From NCBI GenBank assembly GCA_019636565.1, contig JAHBXG010000001.1:62001-126000 (forward strand): a stretch of 64,000 nucleotides of DNA, read 5' to 3'. The stretch comes from Phycisphaeraceae bacterium (GTDB taxonomy: Bacteria; Planctomycetota; Phycisphaerae; Phycisphaerales; UBA1924). Made by a program: the position numbers and the translations under genes. Numbering within the stretch: the first letter of the stretch is position 1; each line of letters opens with the position of its first letter. The notes beneath the pieces are model-generated. The model ran no database searches. It was given only the letters and a program-made list of their open reading frames with translations, and was not told where the DNA came from. Below are positions 60,201-64,000 of this stretch, piece by piece.

Positions 60201-61596
60201 TCGGCGGGCAAGGTTCGGCGATCGGGTGTTGCCGGAGGTGCAATCGCTGGTGGGATGGATCGTGTCGGAGCCGAAGATCACCGAAGGGCCCGGGAGACCG
60301 ACGGATCGTGTTGTGCTCGTTTCGCCGGGACGCAAGCAGGTGGGCTTGTACGTGACGTCGCTGACGGATGGACGGATCGAGCCTCGCTGGATTCGGAATT
60401 ATGAGCAGCGCCAGCCGCGGGTGATACGGATTGATCCGGAAGCAACGTACCTGTACTGGCCGGCGGAATCCCGACCGGACAGGACGGGTGGGGTGATCGA
60501 GCGGATCCGGACGGATGGGACGAGCGCGTGGGTGTCGCGCGAAGTCGCGGGGATGCTCGACGAGATTGAGGCGCGTCTGCCCGATGATGTCGCGCCCTTC
60601 GTGACGCCGCTGGATGGATCGGTCAGCCCGGGCGATCTGCTGGTTGCGATGGATGCAACGACGCTGGTGCTGATCGAGCGTGTGGGGCGGATCGTGAGTC
60701 TGGACCTCGATACCGGCAAGACGCTGTGGAGCACCAAGATTCCGTCCGTCAACGTGTACGACGGCGCGATCAGCGCCGGGATGCTGGTGATCGGCGGCGC
60801 GAGCACGGAGCGGCCGGATGCGCGGGCTGGTGGGCGGATGTCGGTACTGCCGATGGCGTTGTTCGCGATCGACGCACGCAAAGGCGGGACACTCAAGGAT
60901 CTGAAACCAGCGACGGCTCGACTCTTGAACGCCACCGACCCGAAGAACGCGGCCCTGGTCGATCGCCAGCAGGTGCGATGGCTGCGCAGCCTGGGCGGCG
61001 GGCGCGTGCTGCTCGGGATGTACGACCGCGTGGCGGCGGTCGATGCGGTCAACGATCGCGTGCTCTGGAGCTACGAGAAGCCGTCGGTCAGCCGATCGCT
61101 CGAGTGCTGGGTGGTCGGTGATCGCGCGTTTGTGCTGAATGAAGATCACGCGATCGTGGGCCTTTCGATCGGTGACGGGACCTCGCCGGTCGGCGAACTC
61201 GACAGCAAGGAGCGCGTGCAGGCGGATTCGGTCGTGGCGGTGGTGCAACTCCCCGGCGGAGATGTCGCGTTCGCCTCGTCTCGGGGTGTGGCGGTCTTTG
61301 AGCGGGATGGGAAACTGATCGGCATGGACAGCGGCGTGATGGCCGGCGAGCAGGCATCGCAGTTGTTTGCGCTGGGCGCGGACAAGGTGGCGATGATCCC
61401 GGAAGAAGAGCCGGATCGGGCGCTCGACTTGCGGATTCTCACTCTGCCGAGCGGCAAGTTGGCATCGTCGAAACCGATCGCGCTCTCTCGTGCGCCAACG
61501 AGCCTGCACGCCGTTGACGGCAGGCTGATTCTTACGGCGGGCGGCGTGACGATGGTGCTGCCGGCGCCGGCGGAACCGGATTCGCCGGTGCCGTAA
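57247..61596 (+). CDS. Very large exported PQQ-type beta-propeller protein
   Basis: 1,449 residues. ATG at 57247 has GGGAG 7 bases upstream; ATG 57274 is an alternative, and both precede a signal peptide (LSVLVALLNFAAGGRAQG). After a helical N-terminal region, residues about 270-650 form one propeller with BamB/PQQ-like blades (DRFTLSTVWSIRP, VRNGHVLWSVDP-like, GRVVWVRRM). A helical TPR-like region follows (about 650-1000). A second propeller covers about 1010-1440 (DTGKTLWSTKIPSVNVYDG, DRVLWSYEKPSVS). No PQQ-enzyme catalytic residues are recognised; a scaffold or binding role is likely. Confidence 0.83.
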   Translation: MLGGIQKDSMRWMRLSVLVALLNFAAGGRAQGQITPVYPDDSVQARETLSRVDDLLATGNLAEAARVMQALLDGEGDRVLESKEDADVFFSVREHIHKLLLNKPALLERYRATEGPRAAKLLEEGRFESVEQTRLLTPAGFEAALRVAQTRFEAAQFEAARQALEQLEHHPERSGPGGAAAAALAGRVARFVPREDVKHWAERWKQEAGEHGAQEAAIALPPGLKSDVTSPQGGGKAPDWKDLPDAALVSSLIARRPSRDGEDEDEDLQAFEMTRQGSAKAWMMPVVVNDIVIVNNGAEISGLDRFTLSTVWSIRPTPFGRTDYRRETARQGPPLSRLEESSWVVVSGSVGVASMGYVTETGREGDRRLFGFDVRNGHVLWSVDPATLDRRLEGCSVRGEPVVSEGVLVVPMRRNSSVRRVSGAVLAGLDLWTGELKWVRPLCSVGVMPFNRAPRAAERCVASDGVVYRADGLGIVAAVEAASGRVVWVRRMNPPSDVRTYSVLALQASNQPWAGSEPILDGTSLIALAPDASAIVRLSAVDGTLLGRRGADDLGDATAMPSYLVRVGDRLVVVTADRLVSLGLSDFEKSTPISSAAYREPPMTGRVTGLSNGRVLVPLDGQVIELDAKELKPIGTHALAATGNLIAMGDGLLVADSAELHAFLKWETAEAILTKRLAATPDDPSPALSMVNLAFRAERYPRIVPAVDRVLEIRDRLPDSATAQAARRRLIDSLRAMFAAGKQKWDPATDQRAGSGGAKVAAPSVQVLSDLAQRFARGAESPAELAEYELTLGWLGEAKGAPITSLEAYGRVLSDDSLGDSMVAGDFGVPVRASDIATDRLLALLKKQGPDLYAGFAAQAARELEELGDRASAAELASLGRRFPAAPAAASAWTRVAAIDEKSNRRAAAARALALAMRALEYSQSARAPELAAEGRRIGVKLVETLAALDRASEAARIASEAARLFAGGPIAVPSVASDRLLGGNRRARFGDRVLPEVQSLVGWIVSEPKITEGPGRPTDRVVLVSPGRKQVGLYVTSLTDGRIEPRWIRNYEQRQPRVIRIDPEATYLYWPAESRPDRTGGVIERIRTDGTSAWVSREVAGMLDEIEARLPDDVAPFVTPLDGSVSPGDLLVAMDATTLVLIERVGRIVSLDLDTGKTLWSTKIPSVNVYDGAISAGMLVIGGASTERPDARAGGRMSVLPMALFAIDARKGGTLKDLKPATARLLNATDPKNAALVDRQQVRWLRSLGGGRVLLGMYDRVAAVDAVNDRVLWSYEKPSVSRSLECWVVGDRAFVLNEDHAIVGLSIGDGTSPVGELDSKERVQADSVVAVVQLPGGDVAFASSRGVAVFERDGKLIGMDSGVMAGEQASQLFALGADKVAMIPEEEPDRALDLRILTLPSGKLASSKPIALSRAPTSLHAVDGRLILTAGGVTMVLPAPAEPDSPVP

Positions 61597-61614
61597 CGGA
61601 AACGCGGCGCTCCT

Positions 61615-61625
61615 TACGATTGAGC
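61615..61625 (+). promoter_or_regulatory. -10 box of a likely leaderless promoter (BFD protein)
   Basis: TACGAT (61615-61620), 5 bases before the GTG at 61626. Confidence 0.45.
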
Positions 61626-61976
61626 GTGGACCCCGACGATGAAGTCTGTCTTTGCTTTCGCGTGAGCCTGCGGAAGATCCGCACGTTCCTGGCGGTCCAG
61701 AATCCGCCGGTTGCATCGCTCATCAGCGAGTGCCTGAGCGCCGGTACGGGATGCATGTGGTGCGTGCCGTTTCTGAAGCATCTTCACGCCCAGCACATGC
61801 GGGGGGAAATGCCCGATCTGAAAGTTTCGCCGGAGCAGTACGCGCAATCGCGGCTGAAGTATCACCAGACGGATGAGCGAGACGCGGAAATGCTGAGAAA
61901 GGCAAGCGGCAGCGAAGCCGAGATGCCGCCCGAGTCTTTGTCCACAAAAAAGCCCCCGGACAGAGCCGGGGGCTGA
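61626..61976 (+). CDS. BFD-like [2Fe-2S]-binding protein
   Basis: 116 residues, GTG start. The first 55 residues are a BFD domain: VCLCFRVSLRKIR with the first cysteine pair and GTGCMWCVPFL with the second. It resembles bacterioferritin-associated ferredoxin, which passes electrons to bacterioferritin to release iron. The second half is a charged tail without cysteine. No bacterioferritin gene is in the window. A bidirectional terminator lies at the end of the gene. Confidence 0.85.
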   Translation: MDPDDEVCLCFRVSLRKIRTFLAVQNPPVASLISECLSAGTGCMWCVPFLKHLHAQHMRGEMPDLKVSPEQYAQSRLKYHQTDERDAEMLRKASGSEAEMPPESLSTKKPPDRAGG

Positions 61977-61985
61977 TTGTTTTGA
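61945..61985. terminator. Bidirectional terminator between convergent genes
   Basis: 9-bp stem AGCCCCCGG / CCGGGGGCT with a 6-base loop. The minus strand reads into six T; the plus strand into TGATTGTTTTG. The left arm lies within the last codons of the BFD gene. Confidence 0.88.
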
Positions 61986-61996
61986 TAGCTGGCTTC

Positions 61997-62932
61997 TTAG
62001 CTGTCGAGTTTGCGAAGCCCAAGCCCGAATTCGGTCAGGCGGTCGCGGATCTCGGTGAGCGAGGTCGCGCCGAAGTTCTTGATGCCCATGAGCTCCGCCT
62101 CGGTGTGGCTCGCGAGATCGCCCAGCGTCTGGATGTTGAGCAACTGGAGCGCTTTGCGGGCTCGAACGGAAAGGTTGAGATCGGTGACGGGCTTGCCGAG
62201 CGTCTGCTCCTGACCGGTGCCCTTGTACTGATCCTGAAGCGCGCGGCGTGCGGCGCGGTGCGCATCCTCGAGGCCTTGGCCCAGGCGCAGGTTCTTCTGC
62301 ACGAGCATCGCCTTGATTTCCTGCAGGCTGCTCTCGCCGAAGTTCTTGTAGCTGAGCAGTTCGGCTTCGGTGATCTTGAGCAGATCGCCGAGCGAACGGA
62401 TGTTCATCTTCTTGAGGCAGGTGCGGGCACGAACGGAAAGTTCGAAATCCGTCACCGGCGTATCGAGCAGGGCGCGGCGCTTGAAGATATCGCGATCGGC
62501 CTCGTCCTCGACGATGATCTCCTTGCTGCCCATCACGTCCTTCATGTACATGCGGGCGCGGGGGTGATTCGGATTGGTGTCGAGCACCTGGCGCAGGCAG
62601 CGCTCGGAACGCACAAGATCGCCACGATCCTCGTACATCACGGCAAGGTTAATGAGCGCGTTGATGTGGGCCGGCTGGCGATTCGCGGCACGCTCGTAAA
62701 GCGAAACCGCTTCGTCTTCCTCACCGACCAGATCGAGCTGATAGGCGAGGGCGAAAAGCACCTCGGCGTTGTTCGGGTCATTGGAAAGCGCCTTGCGGAG
62801 TTCGGAGATCGCCTCGCCGCGATTGCCCGACTGCGTGGCCTGCTTGGCGGCCTGCATGTGTTTGCCCGCCGCGGCGCTGTCGCGGGCCTGTGTGCTGGAA
62901 CCGATCACCATGTCCATTGGGTCGCTGCTCAT
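61997..62932 (-). CDS. TPR protein with two tandem RNA-polymerase-alpha-type C-terminal domains
   Basis: 311 residues. ATG has TTTGGAG 5 bases upstream. Residues about 20-130 are TPR repeats (GNRGEAISELRKALSNDPNN, EDEAVSLYERAANRQPAH, GDLVRSERCLRQVLDTNPN). Then come two alpha-CTD helix-hairpin domains: FELSVRARTCLKKMNIRSLG with YKNFGESSLQEIK, and LNLSVRARKALQLLNIQTLG with IKNFGATSLTEIR. In RNA polymerase these contact UP-element DNA and activators. With no N-terminal alpha domain it cannot assemble polymerase; it could bind DNA or rRNA as an accessory factor. Confidence 0.9.
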   Translation of the reverse strand: MSSDPMDMVIGSSTQARDSAAAGKHMQAAKQATQSGNRGEAISELRKALSNDPNNAEVLFALAYQLDLVGEEDEAVSLYERAANRQPAHINALINLAVMYEDRGDLVRSERCLRQVLDTNPNHPRARMYMKDVMGSKEIIVEDEADRDIFKRRALLDTPVTDFELSVRARTCLKKMNIRSLGDLLKITEAELLSYKNFGESSLQEIKAMLVQKNLRLGQGLEDAHRAARRALQDQYKGTGQEQTLGKPVTDLNLSVRARKALQLLNIQTLGDLASHTEAELMGIKNFGATSLTEIRDRLTEFGLGLRKLDS

Positions 62933-63145
62933 GAATGCTCCAAAGTTCGATCAACGTGACGCGCGGCACAACGCCGGCGGGTTTGTTCTCAGGGTGACGC
63001 TAGAAGCCAAACTGTGCAGGTCAAATGTAAAACCAAACACACCCCTGACAGACACGGCCGGCTTGGAAAGTTTTTCTGCGCCCAGATTTCAATACGATGC
63101 GGCCGCAGAGTGCGAAATCCTCCCATCACCATTCCGGGGCGTGTC

Positions 63146-64000
63146 ATGCGAGTCCTTTTCTTTCTGGCTGTGTTGTTCTTGTCTTTTTCGGCTTCGCGGG
63201 CCACCGAACCCGCGCAAGGCAGCGCGCCCACGCAGCGTCCGAACATCGTGTACATCGTGGCGGATGACCTGGGATGGAAAGATGTCGGGTTTCACGGCGC
63301 AACCGACCTCAAGACACCAAATATCGATGCGCTCGCTTCGGGCGGCGCGACGCTCGAGAATTTCTATGTGCAGCCCATGTGCACACCGACGCGTGCGGCA
63401 CTTCTGACGGGTCGATACCCATTCCGGTACGGGCTGCAAACCGCCGTCATCCCCTCCACTTCTGCCTACGGCCTGAATACGGACGAGTGGCTCCTGCCGC
63501 AGGCGCTAAAGGACGCCGGCTACGACACGGCGATCATCGGCAAGTGGCACTTGGGTCATGCCGACAAGAAGTTCTGGCCAAGACAGCGCGGCTTTGACTA
63601 TCAGTACGGCGCGATGATCGGCGAACTCGATTACTTCACGCACGACGAGAAAGGCGTTCTCGACTGGTTCCGCGACAACGAGCCGGTGCGCGAGGAGGGC
63701 TACACCACGACGCTGCTGGGCAACGACGCCGTCAAGTACATCGAGCGCCACGGCAAGACGCATCCCTTCTTCCTGTACCTTGCCTTCAACGCGCCGCACA
63801 CCCCATATCAGGCACCCAAGGAGTACATCGATCGGTTCGCGAGCATCGAAGACCCGACGCGGCGGACGTATGCCGCGATGATCTCGTGCCTGGACGACCA
63901 GATCGGACGCGTGGTGCAGGCACTCGACAAGGCCGGCATCCGGGAGAACACGCTGATCGTGTTCCATAGCGATAACGGCGGCACTCGCAACGCGATGTTC
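63146..64000 (+). CDS. Sulfatase, N-terminal part
   Basis: 285 residues visible; the gene runs past the window end. A signal peptide (VLFFLAVLFLSFSASRA) leads into NIVYIVADDLGWKDVGFHG with the metal-binding Asp pair. CTPTRAALLTGR carries the C-x-P-x-R signature whose Cys is converted to formylglycine. GKWHLGH and FLYLAFNAPHTPYQAP follow the family, and the last visible motif is FHSDNGG. It hydrolyses sulfate esters outside the cytoplasm, in planctomycetes often on algal polysaccharides. CGGGGC precedes the ATG. Confidence 0.94.
   Translation, partial: MRVLFFLAVLFLSFSASRATEPAQGSAPTQRPNIVYIVADDLGWKDVGFHGATDLKTPNIDALASGGATLENFYVQPMCTPTRAALLTGRYPFRYGLQTAVIPSTSAYGLNTDEWLLPQALKDAGYDTAIIGKWHLGHADKKFWPRQRGFDYQYGAMIGELDYFTHDEKGVLDWFRDNEPVREEGYTTTLLGNDAVKYIERHGKTHPFFLYLAFNAPHTPYQAPKEYIDRFASIEDPTRRTYAAMISCLDDQIGRVVQALDKAGIRENTLIVFHSDNGGTRNAMF

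Noticed and set aside
59395..61716. Open frame of 773 codons on the minus strand
   Set aside because: It is antisense to the double-propeller gene, with Arg- and His-rich low-complexity translation and no domain. GC-rich codon bias keeps such frames open.
1..64000. tRNA, rRNA, CRISPR arrays, insertion sequences and prophage genes
   Set aside because: None seen: no cloverleaf with a CCA-type end, no regularly spaced repeats, no transposase or integrase motif in any plausible gene.

Overview
The window is GC-rich DNA, densely coded on both strands, and most likely comes from a planctomycete of the class Phycisphaerae. Four secreted proteins end in the same paired, cysteine-bounded DxNxDGxVDDxDF module. 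There is also a TPR protein carrying two RNA-polymerase-alpha-type C-terminal domains, a DUF456 protein, frequent GTG and TTG starts, and many predicted lipoproteins. The assignment is inference from gene content only; no rRNA or tRNA gene was seen.

Layout. Bases 1-5,700 hold the end of a Rieske protein, a membrane protein, a DinB protein, an NRDE protein, an ATP-grasp protein and a secreted FG-GAP/ASPIC protein. Bases 5,741-11,191 (minus) are a complete tripartite export operon: membrane-fusion adaptor, ABC ATPase, FtsX-type permease and a TolC-family lipoprotein. From 11,639 to 30,600 come a large exported metalloprotease, glycyl-tRNA synthetase, an orphan Memo-type protein, a uracil-DNA glycosylase without the usual iron-sulfur ligands, a TlpA-type redoxin fusion, a sugar-nucleotide epimerase, HEAT-repeat and other lipoproteins, and an MDR dehydrogenase. 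From 30,800 to 40,000 come PIN-PhoH, a degenerate metzincin-like secreted protein, a UvrC without its helix-hairpin-helix end, SurE and an HDOD protein.

Bases 40,086-48,474 look like a flagellin-glycosylation locus. It encodes a hydrolysing UDP-GlcNAc 2-epimerase, a nonulosonate synthase and a CMP-nonulosonate cytidylyltransferase. These are followed by a 1,218-residue Maf-type glycosyltransferase fused to a nucleotidyltransferase-like domain and a cysteine-less radical-SAM-like domain. FlgM lies just beyond. Its upstream region folds on paper into a compact multi-helix RNA with two three-way junctions.

Bases 50,435-52,659 hold a small redox/sulfur group (AhpD-like, rhodanese-DUF2892, DUF2892) beside an ECF sigma factor with a cysteine-containing tail. 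The end of the window holds a ROK kinase, IspE, NIF3, a very large PQQ-type beta-propeller protein, a BFD-type ferredoxin, the TPR-alphaCTD protein and the start of a sulfatase.

A pattern runs across the window. At least twelve genes lack a Shine-Dalgarno sequence and have a TANNNT (-10 type) hexamer ending 5-8 bases before the start codon, the geometry expected for leaderless transcripts. Genes with a good Shine-Dalgarno sequence generally lack it.
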